Of a stretch of DNA of 64,000 nucleotides, positions 52,992-61,824 are shown piece by piece (within the stretch, counting starts at the first letter, position 1; each line of letters begins with the position of its first letter). Source of the DNA: an uncultured Sphingomonas sp. Its GTDB lineage: Bacteria; Pseudomonadota; Alphaproteobacteria; Sphingomonadales; Sphingomonadaceae. A model generated the notes under the pieces. That model ran no database searches. It saw only the letters and a list, made by a program, of their open reading frames with translations, and was not told the DNA's origin. The translations under genes and the position numbers were made by a program. The stretch spans positions 30,762 to 94,761 of the forward strand of contig NZ_CAJYTI010000002.1 in the NCBI RefSeq assembly GCF_913777625.1. The letters are read 5' to 3'.

Positions 52992-54359
52992 CTATCGACC
53001 CAGCGCGAAGCGGGCGAACAGCGTGTAGCTCACCGGCCGCTTGCCATAGGCGGCGTCCAGCGCGGCGGGCTTGAGATAGGTCGCAATCGATCCGCCCAGC
53101 GCCAGCTCGGTCTGCCCGGGCAGGGGGATGCGATAGGCATAGCCGCCCTCGATCCGCGTCACCCGGAACTTCCGATCGTGCAGCGGCGAATCATGGTCCG
53201 GGAACAGCTCGTCATTGGCGACATTTTCCACCCGGCCGAACAGGCTGTGCCGCGAGGTCACATCCCAGTTCGCCTCGGCGGTGAAGGCGCTGAGCACCGG
53301 CCCTGGCAGGCGGTGCTTGGCGGCATAGGCCAGCATCGCCGAAACGGCGCCGTCGCTATAGTGGAGGCTGGCGGTGGTACGCTGCTCGTCCTCCCCGGCA
53401 TGAGTGACTTCGGGGCTCTTGAGGTGCCCGGTCGAGACCTGCGCGAGCCAGCGGTCGGAAGGCGACCAGCTCGCGCGCACGCTCCAGCTGTCGAGCTTGA
53501 TCGGATCGATGTCCCAGCGATGCTCGTCGGGCTCGCGGCCGTTGAACCAGGATCCTTCCAGCTGCACCCGTCCCGCCTGCACGCCGCCGGTGACCACGCC
53601 ATAGGTGATGTGGCTGCTGTCGAACCAGTGATGCGCGATCGGCGACAGCGCGAAATAGCGCGCCGATCGGCGGTGCATGAACGCGCTGGGCCCCAGCGCC
53701 GGCTCGGCGACCGGGCCGCCATAGACGAACAAGCTGGTACCGGGCGCGACCTGGGTGTCGACGCGGGCGCTTAGTTCCATGAACAGGTCGTGCGGATGCT
53801 GGCGATCGACCAGCGGCACCCCGTTCGCGGTCTCGCCGCTGGCGAACAGATTGGGATAGCCGCGCTGGCCCATCGCCGGCTCGAGGCTACCCATCGCGCG
53901 CAGCTGAAGCGCGGTGCCGCCCCAGTCGCGCGTGGCGCTGAGCATGGCCATGGACTCCAGGATGGCCTCGTCGCCGCCGCGCTTGCCGCCCTGGTCGGTA
54001 TAGACGCCCCAGACATAGCCATGCGCCATCACCATCCAGTCGCCATGGCTCAGCATCACGCCGCGCATCGGCCCGTCGGCCTGGGGCAGTAGCGAGGTGC
54101 CAGAGCCGCCGGTGGCGTAGTCGGATCCGCCCATCCGCATCCTCGACATTGGCTGGTCCATGGTCATTCCCGCCATGTCGTGCCCCATCCCCGCATGATC
54201 CTGCGGCGTGCTCGGCGTGGGTATGGTGTGCCCCATGGCGGCGTGGTCCTGCGGCGCCGGTTCGGCCGGCACGCTGCCCATGTCGTGCATGCTGCGGTCC
54301 TCCTGCGCCAGGACGGGCAGGGGGGCGAGCAGGGCGAGGGCGGAGAGGAGTAGGCGCAA
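52992..54359 (-). CDS. Secreted His/Met-rich protein of a metal-response operon
   Basis: A 455-residue protein with signal peptide (LLLSALALLAPLPVLAQ). Residues 22-78 are rich in His and Met (DHAAMGHT, DHAGMGHDMAGMTMDQPM), like the metal-binding heads of copper proteins such as CopB. The remainder alternates polar and aromatic residues with a terminal FARFALGR, suggesting an outer-membrane beta-barrel. I do not recognise a named family. The stop/start gap to the glutaredoxin-MauE gene upstream is four bases, so both share the MerR-controlled promoter. Binding or export of copper, mercury or another soft metal is inferred. Confidence 0.75.
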   Translation of the reverse strand: MRLLLSALALLAPLPVLAQEDRSMHDMGSVPAEPAPQDHAAMGHTIPTPSTPQDHAGMGHDMAGMTMDQPMSRMRMGGSDYATGGSGTSLLPQADGPMRGVMLSHGDWMVMAHGYVWGVYTDQGGKRGGDEAILESMAMLSATRDWGGTALQLRAMGSLEPAMGQRGYPNLFASGETANGVPLVDRQHPHDLFMELSARVDTQVAPGTSLFVYGGPVAEPALGPSAFMHRRSARYFALSPIAHHWFDSSHITYGVVTGGVQAGRVQLEGSWFNGREPDEHRWDIDPIKLDSWSVRASWSPSDRWLAQVSTGHLKSPEVTHAGEDEQRTTASLHYSDGAVSAMLAYAAKHRLPGPVLSAFTAEANWDVTSRHSLFGRVENVANDELFPDHDSPLHDRKFRVTRIEGGYAYRIPLPGQTELALGGSIATYLKPAALDAAYGKRPVSYTLFARFALGR

Positions 54360-54363
54360 TGGA

Positions 54364-55122
54364 TCAGGCTCCCAGCAGCATGCGCGTGAGCATCCAGAGG
54401 CCCATCGCGATCATCATCAGGTTTTCGGTAAGCGACACGAAGCCGAGCGGCACATTGCTGTCGCCGCCGACACAGGCGCATTTGAGGTCGCGCCGATCGA
54501 CATAGACCGCCTTGAACACCGAGACGGCGCCGATCCCGCCGATGAACAAGGCGAGCGGCACCGAAAGCCAGGTCAGCACGTTGGCGGTCATCAGCAGCCC
54601 GGCAGCGGCCTCGGCGAACGGGTACAGCGTCGCATAGGGCGCCCAGCGGCGCGCGAGCAGGTCATAGCCTAGGAACATCGTCGCGAAGCCGGAGACGTCG
54701 CGCAGCTTGAGCATCGCCAGCAGGCACATCGAGTAGCTGACGAACCACTCGCAGGCCCGCAGCGTGGCCGGCGTGGCATAGACAGCCTGGCTCGTGGCGA
54801 GCGCCATCAGCGCGGCAATCGCGAACAGCGCGATCACCGGGCGGTAGGTCCTGGCCTTGGGATCGCGGACCTTCAGGCCGAGATAGCGGCGCAGATCGTC
54901 ATGGCCGCCGATCCGCTGCTCGCCAACGAAAACCTGCGGCGTAGTGGCAACGCCGTGCCGCGCCTTGAAGGCATCGGTCTCCTCGCGGGTGGTGAGGTGG
55001 CGATCGTCGACCGAATAGCCGTGGCGTTTCAGCAGGTGCAGGGCGCGCAGGCCCCAGGGGCAGACGTGGCTGCCCATCACCATGCGATACAGAATTGCGC
55101 GTTTGTTCGAGGCGGATGGCAT
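54364..55122 (-). CDS. Glutaredoxin-like domain fused to MauE/DoxX-type membrane domain
   Basis: A 252-residue protein. Residues 1-80 are a glutaredoxin fold (ILYRMVMGSHVC21-PWGLRALHLL, TTPQVFVGEQRIGGHDDLRRYLG) with a single active-site Cys, C-P-W-G. Residues 95-250 hold four or five hydrophobic helices of the MauE/DoxX type, with Cys pairs ACEWFVSYSMC and KCACVGGD. It could move electrons or thiol-bound metal across the inner membrane. ATG 55122 fits the domain; 12 further upstream residues lie over the promoter and are rejected. It is the first gene of the operon facing the MerR gene. Confidence 0.85.
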   Translation of the reverse strand: MPSASNKRAILYRMVMGSHVCPWGLRALHLLKRHGYSVDDRHLTTREETDAFKARHGVATTPQVFVGEQRIGGHDDLRRYLGLKVRDPKARTYRPVIALFAIAALMALATSQAVYATPATLRACEWFVSYSMCLLAMLKLRDVSGFATMFLGYDLLARRWAPYATLYPFAEAAAGLLMTANVLTWLSVPLALFIGGIGAVSVFKAVYVDRRDLKCACVGGDSNVPLGFVSLTENLMMIAMGLWMLTRMLLGA

Positions 55123-55157
55123 TGGGTTTCCCAGGGGCTTTCCTTGGCTCCGCACCA

Positions 55158-55189
55158 CCTATACGGTCCGTACCATGGTACGGAGTCAA
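55158..55189 (-). promoter_or_regulatory. MerR-type operator-promoter with 20-bp spacer
   Basis: On the minus strand, -35 TTGACT (55189-55184) and -10 TATAGG (55163-55158) are separated by 20 bp containing the perfect 16-bp palindrome CCGTACCATGGTACGG (55183-55168). This closely resembles the mer operator (TTGACTCCGTAC...GTACGGA). It would drive the glutaredoxin-MauE operon when MerR untwists the long spacer, and it ends four bases before the merR-type start codon. Confidence 0.88.
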
Positions 55190-55192
55190 CCC

Positions 55193-55591
55193 ATGGTGAA
55201 CTGGACGATCGGAAGGCTCGCCGACGCCGGCGGCGTAGGGGTGGAAACGGTGCGCTATTACCAGCGCCGTGGGCTGCTCCCCACGCCCGCCCGGAGCGGC
55301 GGGCCCGATGCGGGCGTGCGTCGCTATGGCGAAGGCGAGCTGCGGCGGCTGCGCTTCATCCGCTCGGCCCAGGCGGCGGGGTTCACGCTGGAGGAGATCG
55401 GCGAGCTGCTCGAACTCGACGCCACCGACGATCGTGCCCGCGCGCGCGAACTGGCTCGGGCCCGGATCGCCGCGCTGGACGCGAAGATCGCCGAGCTGGT
55501 GCAGGCGCGCGAGGGACTGGCGCGGCTGGCAAAGGAATGCGGATCGGGCCGCGCCGGGCCCTGCCCGATCCTCACTGCGTTCGAAGACTAG
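55193..55591 (+). CDS. MerR-family metal-responsive regulator
   Basis: A 132-residue protein. Helix-turn-helix and wing: IGRLADAGGVGVETVRYYQRRGLLPTPARSGG, then VRRYGEGELRRLRFIRSAQAAGFTLEEIGELLEL. The C-terminal loop has C116-GSGRAGP-C124-P, like the C117/C126 pair of mercury MerR, but the third ligand Cys (position 82 in MerR) is absent, replaced in LDATDDRARA. So it may sense Hg with two ligands, or another soft metal. Start 55193 leaves the operator directly upstream. Divergent transcription and the operator match the MerR paradigm. Confidence 0.9.
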   Translation: MVNWTIGRLADAGGVGVETVRYYQRRGLLPTPARSGGPDAGVRRYGEGELRRLRFIRSAQAAGFTLEEIGELLELDATDDRARARELARARIAALDAKIAELVQAREGLARLAKECGSGRAGPCPILTAFED

Positions 55592-55725
55592 CCGGCTCGC
55601 CGACCGCCACCCGCGGCGGGGTAACAAATGTTATCGCGTGCCCCGCCGCGAATGAACGATTGCTGCTGCGAAACATTGTGCCGGCCGCGGAGGCGGGACC
55701 GGCATCCTGCTCGTAGGAGGGCGCA

Positions 55726-57162
55726 GTGGGCGAGCATGATTTTCCGATTGGCGGTGGCCAGCTCGGGCAGATGATCCGGGAGTTCGACTGGGCGCGCACC
55801 GCGATCGGGTCGCTCGCGCAATGGCCGCAGAGCCTCAAGTCGGTCACCCAGATGCTGCTGCTCTCGCCGGTGCCGATCGTGCTGCTGTGGGGCGAAGACG
55901 GCGTGATGATCTATAACGACGCCTATTCGAAATTCGCCGGCAGCCGGCATCCCGCCTTGCTCGGCTCCAAGGTGCGCGAAGGCTGGGCCGAGATTTCGGA
56001 CTTCAACGACAATGTCATGCGGGTGGGCCTGAGCGGACAGACGCTCGCCTATCGCGACCAGGAGCTGGCGCTGCAGCGGCGCGGCAAGCTGGAGCCGGTA
56101 TGGATGGACCTCGACTATTCCCCGGTGCTCGATGAGTCCGGCACGCCGGCTGGCGTGATCGCCATCGTGGTCGAGACGACGCAGAAGGTGATCGCCCAGC
56201 GCCAGCTGCGCGAAAGCGAGCGGCGGCTGCGTGCGTTCGTGGAGGCAACCTCGGATGCGATCTACCGGATGAACCCGGACTGGTCGCAGCTGCTGCATCT
56301 CGATGGCGGCACGTTCCTCGCGGACGCCGACCGCGTGATGCCGGACTGGATGTCGGTGTACCTGCACCCGGAGGACCATGCGCGGGTGCAGGCGGCGATC
56401 GAGCAGGCGGTGGCGACGCGCCAGCCGCTCGAGCTGGAACATCGGGTGCGCCAGGCGGACGGCAGTATCGGATGGGTCGCCTCGCGCGCGGTGCCGCTGA
56501 CCGACGAGGCGGGGGAACTGGTCGAATGGTTCGGTGCCGCGTCTGACATCACCGAACAGCGGCGCACCAACGAGCATCTTCGGCTCGTGATCAACGAGCT
56601 CAACCACCGCGTGAAGAACACGCTGGCGATGGTGCAGGCGATCGCGATGCGCACCTTCCGCGCCGCGCCCGACATGGCGGTGGCACAGGAGCAGTTCGCC
56701 GCGCGGCTGGTCGCGCTGGCCCAGGCGAACGATCTGCTCACCGGAGAACGCTGGGCGGGCGCATCGCTCTACGCGGCGATCGAGCAGGCGGTGCGACCGC
56801 ACCAGCATGATCCGGCGCGCTGCACCCTGTCCGGCACGGACCTGCGCGTCTCGCCCAAGACCGCACTGGCGCTGGCCCTGGCGATGCACGAGCTTTCCAC
56901 CAACGCCGTCAAGTACGGCGCTTGGTCGAACGAGACGGGCCGGGTGGCGATCGCCTGGTCGGTGGCAGGCGATCGCCTGCTGGTGGAGTGGCGCGAGGAG
57001 GGCGGCCCACCTGTCACGCCGCCCGGACGTCGCGGCTTCGGCTCGCGACTGATCGAACGTGGCCTGGCCGGGGAACTTGGCGGCAAGGTGACGCTTTACT
57101 TCGATCCAGGTGGCGTACGCTGCAGGATCGAAGCGCCGCTCGCGGCAGTAACCGTAGAGTAG
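55726..57162 (+). CDS. HWE-family histidine kinase with PAS domains
   Basis: A 478-residue cytoplasmic kinase. Two PAS-like domains (about 40-155 and 165-280; GWVASRAVPLTDEAGELVEWFGAASDITEQRR closes the second) precede the HWE dimerisation helix NELNH294-RVKNTLAMVQAIA and an ATPase domain with MHELSTNAVKYGAWS and the WREEGGPPV motif that gives HWE kinases their name. GTG 55726 has AGGAGG five to six bases upstream. The partner receiver follows after three bases. Kinases like this in alphaproteobacteria often act in the general stress response or light sensing; no LOV cysteine motif is seen. Confidence 0.92.
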   Translation: MGEHDFPIGGGQLGQMIREFDWARTAIGSLAQWPQSLKSVTQMLLLSPVPIVLLWGEDGVMIYNDAYSKFAGSRHPALLGSKVREGWAEISDFNDNVMRVGLSGQTLAYRDQELALQRRGKLEPVWMDLDYSPVLDESGTPAGVIAIVVETTQKVIAQRQLRESERRLRAFVEATSDAIYRMNPDWSQLLHLDGGTFLADADRVMPDWMSVYLHPEDHARVQAAIEQAVATRQPLELEHRVRQADGSIGWVASRAVPLTDEAGELVEWFGAASDITEQRRTNEHLRLVINELNHRVKNTLAMVQAIAMRTFRAAPDMAVAQEQFAARLVALAQANDLLTGERWAGASLYAAIEQAVRPHQHDPARCTLSGTDLRVSPKTALALALAMHELSTNAVKYGAWSNETGRVAIAWSVAGDRLLVEWREEGGPPVTPPGRRGFGSRLIERGLAGELGGKVTLYFDPGGVRCRIEAPLAAVTVE

Positions 57163-57165
57163 GAT

Positions 57166-57513
57166 ATGGGTTTGCGTGTCCTGATCGTCGAAGACGAAAT
57201 GACGATCGCCTTCCTGATCGAGGACATGCTGGAGGATCTCGGCCATCAGGTGGTGGAAATCGCAATGCGGCTGCCCGAGGCGCTGGAAGCGGCGCGGCGG
57301 GTGGAGGCGGATCTGGCGATCCTCGACGTCAATCTCGACGGCCACCGGTCCTTCCCGGTCGCGGATATCCTGGCGGATCGGGCGATCCCGTTCGCCTTCG
57401 CCACCGGCTATGGCGCGCTGGGGCTGGAGGGCGCGTATCGCGAGCGCCCGGTGCTCGCCAAGCCGTTCCTGCGCGAGCATCTCGCGGCGCTGATCGCGAA
57501 GGCGTGTGGGTAG
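57166..57513 (+). CDS. Single-domain response regulator
   Basis: A 115-residue receiver with acidic pair VEDE, phosphoacceptor D54 in LAILDVNLDG, switch Thr in FATGYG and Lys in VLAKPF. It has no output domain, so it relays phosphate or sequesters it. Only three bases separate it from the HWE kinase gene, and the FATGYG motif is characteristic of receivers paired with HWE kinases (FAT GUY type). Confidence 0.92.
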   Translation: MGLRVLIVEDEMTIAFLIEDMLEDLGHQVVEIAMRLPEALEAARRVEADLAILDVNLDGHRSFPVADILADRAIPFAFATGYGALGLEGAYRERPVLAKPFLREHLAALIAKACG

Positions 57514-57521
57514 CATCCTCT

Positions 57522-57631
57522 AGCCCCTCCCCTTCAGGAGCGGGGTTGAGGTGGGGCTGTGTCTCACCGAGACCGACCTGCGTTCTGGAATCCGTCTTCC
57601 TCAACCCCTCCTCCCAGGAGGAGGGGCTTGA
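57522..57631. repeat. Inverted palindromic repeat after the receiver gene
   Basis: AGCCCCTCCCCTTCAGGAG with GGGGTTGAGG near 57522-57551 is answered by CCTCAACCCC and CCTCCCAGGAGGAGGGGCTT up to 57631. It fills the gap between the convergent receiver and ychF genes. Confidence 0.6.
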
Positions 57632-57638
57632 GATCGGA

Positions 57639-58736
57639 TCAGCTATGCAGGAAGTGCATCACGTCCCCGTCCTGCACAATGTACGCCTTGCCTTCCGCGC
57701 GCAGCTTGCCGGCCTCGCGCGCCTTGGCTTCGCCGCCGAGCGCCACGAAATCGTCGAACGCGATGGTCTCGGCGCGGATGAAGCCTTTCTCGAAATCGCT
57801 GTGGATCGTGCCGGCCGCATTGGGTGCGGTCGCACCGCGATTGACGGTCCAGGCGCGCGCTTCCTTGGGGCCGACGGTGAAGAAGGTCAGCAGGTCGAGC
57901 AGCGCGTAGCCGGCGCGGATCACGCGGGCGAGGCCGGTTTCCTCCAGCCCCAGCTCGCCGAGGAACTCGCCGCGCTCGTCGAGCGGCATGGTGGCGATCT
58001 CGGCCTCGATCGCCGCCGAGACGACGACCGCCTGCGCGCCCTCGGCCGCCGCCTTGGCGAAGACCTTGGCGGAGAGCTCGTTGCCGTTCGCGGCGTCTTC
58101 CTCGTTGACGTTGCACACGTAGAGCACCGGCTTGGCGGTGAGCAGCTGGGCGATGCGCAGGTGGCGCGCCTCGTCCTCGTCCTTGGGCACGGTCAAACGG
58201 GCGGGCTTGCCGTCGCGCAGCAGCTCCAGCGCCTGGCCGAGCACGCTCGCCGCCGCCTTGGCCTCCTTGTCGCCCTGCGCCGCCTTCTTGGCGAGATTGG
58301 GCACACGCTTCTCGAGGCTTTCGAGATCGGAGAGCATCAGCTCGGTCTCGACCGTCTCGGCGTCCGCGATCGGATCGACGCGGTTGTCGACATGCTGGAT
58401 GTCGTCATTCTCGAAGCAGCGCAGCACGTGGACGACCGCGTCCACCTCGCGGATGTTGCCGAGGAACTGGTTGCCCAGCCCTTCGCCCTTGCTGGCGCCA
58501 CGGACCAGCCCGGCGATGTCGACGAAGCCGAGCTGCGTCTCGATGATCTTCTGCGATCCGGCGATCTCGGCGAGCTTGTTGAGGCGCGGATCCGGCACCG
58601 CGACGTTGCCGACGTTCGGCTCGATCGTGCAGAACGGATAATTGGCTGCCTGCGCCGCGGCCGTCTCGGTCAGCGCGTTGAAAAGCGTGGACTTGCCGAC
58701 ATTGGGCAGGCCGACGATGCCGCAACGGAAACCCAT
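57639..58736 (-). CDS. ychF: Redox-regulated ATPase YchF
   Basis: A 365-residue Obg-family protein, normal length. P-loop GLPNVGKST, switch FVDIAGLVRGASKGEGLGNQFLGNIRE, the NVNEED region (the NKxD replacement that favours ATP over GTP) and a C-terminal TGS domain (AGTIHSDFEKGFIRAETIAFDD). YchF binds ribosomes and modulates translation and stress responses. ATG 58736 gives the family start MGFRCGIVG; a 49-residue upstream extension is rejected. It usually lies near pth and rplY, as here. Confidence 0.97.
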   Translation of the reverse strand: MGFRCGIVGLPNVGKSTLFNALTETAAAQAANYPFCTIEPNVGNVAVPDPRLNKLAEIAGSQKIIETQLGFVDIAGLVRGASKGEGLGNQFLGNIREVDAVVHVLRCFENDDIQHVDNRVDPIADAETVETELMLSDLESLEKRVPNLAKKAAQGDKEAKAAASVLGQALELLRDGKPARLTVPKDEDEARHLRIAQLLTAKPVLYVCNVNEEDAANGNELSAKVFAKAAAEGAQAVVVSAAIEAEIATMPLDERGEFLGELGLEETGLARVIRAGYALLDLLTFFTVGPKEARAWTVNRGATAPNAAGTIHSDFEKGFIRAETIAFDDFVALGGEAKAREAGKLRAEGKAYIVQDGDVMHFLHS

Positions 58737-58925
58737 GGGTGTTCGATCCTGTGATGAGGGGCCGGCGGAGGCGCCGGCAAGAATGCCCGCTCGATAGGCG
58801 CATGGCGCGGCTTTTTCCAGTGCGACGCATAACCTTCCGTCTAGCCTTGACGCAGGGCCGTTCATCTGGGGTACAGGGGCCACAAGGTCTTTCCTGCACG
58901 CGCAGGTTCACGAGGAGTTTTGGGT

Positions 58926-59927
58926 ATGATTCGCCGTATTGTGATCATGGGTACGGCTGCGGCCGCGGTCGCGCTGGCCAGCTGCGGCGGCGGCGGAAGC
59001 TCCTCGTCGACGGCAACCCCGACGCCGACGCCCACCCCCACGCCGACGCCGACGCCCACCTACACCGCGTTCCCGCTGACCGCGGCGACCCAGTTCAACA
59101 CGCTGGACGCGACCACCAACTATACTGGTGATCCCACTGCGGGCGCGGTCACGCTGGGCCTTCCCACGACCGAGACCATCGGCGCGCGCGTCAGTCTCGC
59201 GGCCACTGCGGACCTGACCAACGGCACCTTCGTGATCGACGAGGGCAGCGAGGAATCGCGTTTCACCGGCACCAACGTGACGGCGACGGCGGCGCCCACC
59301 GTCACCGAGTTCGTCTACCGCATGGTCAGCACCGCCACGGGCGCGCAGGCCGGCAATTTCAGCCAGCTGGAAGTGCTCAACAACATCACCGCGGCGAACC
59401 TGGAGACCAGCGACAGCCTGCTCAGCAAGCTGAGCGTCCTGAGTTACGCCAATTGGTGGCGCGGCGATTCGACCACCGGCCAGAAGCGCCTGACCTATGC
59501 GATCTTCGGCTACCAGACGTTCACCTACGACATGCCGACCACCGGCACCGCGACCTACAATGCGCGCATCGTCGGCCGTGCGATCGGTGTCGCCAACAAT
59601 GCGACGACGATCAATCGCGTAGGCGGCACCGCGACCGTGACGGTCAACTTCGCCACCGGCCTGGTCAGCACCACGCTCAACCTGACGACGGTGCCGACGA
59701 GCGGCGCCGAGACGCCGTACCTGGCGCTGAGCGCCCAGGGCGCGCTGCCGATCCAGGGCAACCAGTTCACCGGCAGCTTCGCCAGCGGCAGCCCGGCGAC
59801 CGGCACGATCGCCGGCAGCTTCTACGGCTCGCAGGGCGTGAACATCGGCATCGTGTTCGGCGCGCTCGGCACGATCAACGGTGCGGACACCCGCATCGTC
59901 GGCGAACTGGTCGGCCTGAAGCAGTAA
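58926..59927 (+). CDS. TbpB-like surface lipoprotein with Pro-Thr repeat
   Basis: A 333-residue lipoprotein with lipobox ALASC and a run GGGGSSSS, followed by seven or so Pro-Thr dipeptides (residues about 31-45) as a flexible stalk. The rest is beta-rich, with ATVTVNFATGLVSTTLNL and the end GSFYGSQGVNIGIVFGALGTINGADTRIVGELVGLKQ, as in transferrin-binding-protein-like barrels whose terminal domain holds the G-x-F-Y-G motif. It is probably anchored to the outer membrane. Cargo is unknown. ATG 58926 follows GAGGAG. Confidence 0.8.
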   Translation: MIRRIVIMGTAAAAVALASCGGGGSSSSTATPTPTPTPTPTPTPTYTAFPLTAATQFNTLDATTNYTGDPTAGAVTLGLPTTETIGARVSLAATADLTNGTFVIDEGSEESRFTGTNVTATAAPTVTEFVYRMVSTATGAQAGNFSQLEVLNNITAANLETSDSLLSKLSVLSYANWWRGDSTTGQKRLTYAIFGYQTFTYDMPTTGTATYNARIVGRAIGVANNATTINRVGGTATVTVNFATGLVSTTLNLTTVPTSGAETPYLALSAQGALPIQGNQFTGSFASGSPATGTIAGSFYGSQGVNIGIVFGALGTINGADTRIVGELVGLKQ

Positions 59928-59952
59928 GCGTTTCGCCAGCAATGACAGGAAA

Positions 59953-59981
59953 GGGGCTCGGGCGACCGGGCCCCTTTTTTT
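59953..59981 (+). terminator. Rho-independent terminator after the TbpB-like gene
   Basis: GGGGCTCGG pairs imperfectly with CCGGGCCCC (59953-59974), directly followed by seven Ts (59975-59981). Confidence 0.88.
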
Positions 59982-60067
59982 GTTCGCGCGTGTTTCTTAC
60001 GCCGCCTATCCCATAGGCGGAGCCGAGGATTGTTGGCGGCCCGTCTAGATCCTTGGTAGCAGGACAT

Positions 60068-60526
60068 ATGGGGAAACTAATCGCTTCCATTATGCTGGTC
60101 GCCAGCAGCGCGGCCGCTGGTCAGTCGACGTTCGATCGCGATTCGGTCATGGCCGAAATCGAGCGTGTCCTTGTTCTTCCCAAGGGGGCCAAGCCACTGG
60201 CGGCCTATGGTAGGAACTATGCGTTGTCCGCGCAGGGAACGGTGATTGGAACGTTCCTCCTGCCGCTGCCCGCCCCGGCGTACGAGGGGTGCGAAGTCTT
60301 GCTGGCAGACCTCTCATCCCGTCCCTGTACAAAGGCAGAGATCGCAGATGCTGCTGCCGGTCATGCGCACGCGTTATCGGCGCAAGCGCCAGCGGGCAGT
60401 CGACGCTGGTTCGACCATCGCGAGGCATTGCCGCAGATCTTCGATGGGGGATGTTCGCAGATCAATGTCGAGTATGACATTGCCAAGCACCGGATCCTTC
60501 GAGCTACGTGCAACGGCGTCGCATAG
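60068..60526 (+). CDS. Small exported hypothetical protein
   Basis: A 152-residue protein with signal peptide (MGKLIASIMLVASSAAAGQS). The mature part has four Cys (YEGCEVLL, RPCTKAE, GGCSQIN, ATCNGVA), likely forming two disulfides in the periplasm. I do not recognise a family. AGGA lies five bases before the start. GC is slightly lower than neighbours. It is convergent with pth. Confidence 0.65.
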   Translation: MGKLIASIMLVASSAAAGQSTFDRDSVMAEIERVLVLPKGAKPLAAYGRNYALSAQGTVIGTFLLPLPAPAYEGCEVLLADLSSRPCTKAEIADAAAGHAHALSAQAPAGSRRWFDHREALPQIFDGGCSQINVEYDIAKHRILRATCNGVA

Positions 60527-60573
60527 CCGCGCACGCGTCGTCGACGATCTGCAACTGCTGCCTCTTCGTCGCC

Positions 60574-61143
60574 TCAATCCTGCATTCGCCGCGCCACCTC
60601 GTTCATGAAGCGCACGTCGTCGCCTGCCGCCAGCCACGCGGCCTCGGCCGCAATCGCCCCCAGCATGTCGCTGAGCGGCTCGATCTCCGCCTTGGCATAG
60701 TTGCCGAGCACATAGCCGGTCACCCGGTCCTTGTGCCCCGGATGGCCGATGCCCAGCCGCACCCGGCGAAACTCGGGCCCCAGATGCGCGTCGGTCGAGC
60801 GCAGGCCGTTATGCCCCGCCGTGCCGCCGCCGCGCTTCACCTTCACCTTCATCGGCACCAGGTCGAGCTCGTCGTGGAAGACGGTGACGTCCTCCGGGCT
60901 CAGCTTGTAGAAGTCCATCGCGGCGCGCACCGCGCGGCCGCTTTCGTTCATGAAGGTGCCGGGCTTCAGCAGCACGATCTTGTCGGTGCCGATGCGGCCT
61001 TCCTGGGTCCAGCCCTGGAACTGCTTCTTCGGCGCGGAGAAGCCATGCACCTCGGCCAGCGCGTCCAGCACCATGAAGCCGACATTGTGGCGGTGCATCG
61101 CATATTGCGGCCCCGGATTGCCGAGACCCACCCATAGCTGCAT
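60574..61143 (-). CDS. pth: Peptidyl-tRNA hydrolase
   Basis: A 189-residue enzyme. MQLWVGLGNPGPQYAMHRHNVGF has the Asn/His catalytic entry, KPGTFMNESGRAV and FHDELDLVPMKVKVKRGGGTAGHNGLRS the Asp and Asn of the active site, and VRLGIGHPG the usual substrate strand. It frees tRNA from dropped peptidyl-tRNA. It lies downstream of rplY in the standard rplY-pth order, with an intervening hairpin. Confidence 0.97.
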   Translation of the reverse strand: MQLWVGLGNPGPQYAMHRHNVGFMVLDALAEVHGFSAPKKQFQGWTQEGRIGTDKIVLLKPGTFMNESGRAVRAAMDFYKLSPEDVTVFHDELDLVPMKVKVKRGGGTAGHNGLRSTDAHLGPEFRRVRLGIGHPGHKDRVTGYVLGNYAKAEIEPLSDMLGAIAAEAAWLAAGDDVRFMNEVARRMQD

Positions 61144-61166
61144 CACCCACACTCCCCGAAAAGAAA

Positions 61167-61197
61167 ATCGCCCCCGCACCTAGGGTGCGGAGGCGAT
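61167..61197 (-). terminator. Hairpin between rplY and pth
   Basis: On the minus strand ATCGCCTCCGCACC pairs with GGTGCGGGGGCGAT with one mismatch, followed by TTTTCTTTT. It can act as a partial terminator or attenuator between rplY and pth; the A/T tracts on both sides would also allow use from the plus strand. Confidence 0.75.
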
Positions 61198-61224
61198 CTT
61201 TTGAACCCGTGACGGGAAGGGCGA

Positions 61225-61824
61225 TCAGCCCTCGGCCGACTCGGCGGCTTCGCCGTCTGCCGACTTCAGCGCCGACGGCGCGACGACGGTGGCGATGGTG
61301 AAGTCGCGATCGGTGATCGCAGGCGTCGCGCCCTTGGGCAGGGTCACGGCCGAGATGTGCAGCGAATCGCCGACTTCGAGGCCTGCGAGCGAGATCTCGA
61401 TCTGCTCGGGGATCTCGGCCGCGTCGACCACCAGCTCCAGCTCGTGACGGACGATGTTGAGCACGCCGCCTCGCTTGATGCCCGGGGCCTGCTCTTCGTC
61501 GACGAACACGATCGGCACTTCGACGTGCACGGTCGCGTGCTCGGAGATGCGCAGGAAGTCGACGTGCAGCGGACGCTCGGTCACGACGTCGAAGGCGACG
61601 TCCTTGGCCAGCGTGCGCTCGCCGTTGACCATGATCACCGAGTTGAAGAAGTGGCCGGTGTTCAGCAGCTTCTGCAGCTCACGCTCGTTGACGTGGATGC
61701 TGGCGGGATCCTGCTTGTTGCCATAGATCACGGCGGGGACGCGGCCTTCACGACGCAGCGCCCGGGAGGCTCCCTTGCCAGCCCGGTCGCGCGTTTCGGC
61801 CGACAGCGTAAGCGTGTCGCTCAT
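61225..61824 (-). CDS. rplY: 50S ribosomal protein bL25 (Ctc form)
   Basis: A 199-residue protein, the long Ctc type with extra C-terminal beta domain. [26 protein letters not shown] is the 5S rRNA-binding part; [22 protein letters not shown] starts the second domain. The acidic Ala/Glu tail is common. It precedes pth. The 268-base gap upstream should hold its promoter; no clear regulatory structure was seen there. Confidence 0.96.
   Translation of the reverse strand: MSDTLTLSAETRDRAGKGASRALRREGRVPAVIYGNKQDPASIHVNERELQKLLNTGHFFNSVIMVNGERTLAKDVAFDVVTERPLHVDFLRISEHATVHVEVPIVFVDEEQAPGIKRGGVLNIVRHELELVVDAAEIPEQIEISLAGLEVGDSLHISAVTLPKGATPAITDRDFTIATVVAPSALKSADGEAAESAEG

Noticed and set aside
58908..59942. 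Minus-strand frame opposite the TbpB-like lipoprotein
   Set aside because: The plus strand has a lipobox, a ribosome-binding site and a terminator directly after the stop; the minus frame is Arg/Gly-rich shadow.
61167..61197. Riboswitch or leader before pth
   Set aside because: The structure is a simple stem with flanking T/A tracts and fits a terminator or attenuator; no conserved riboswitch core is seen.
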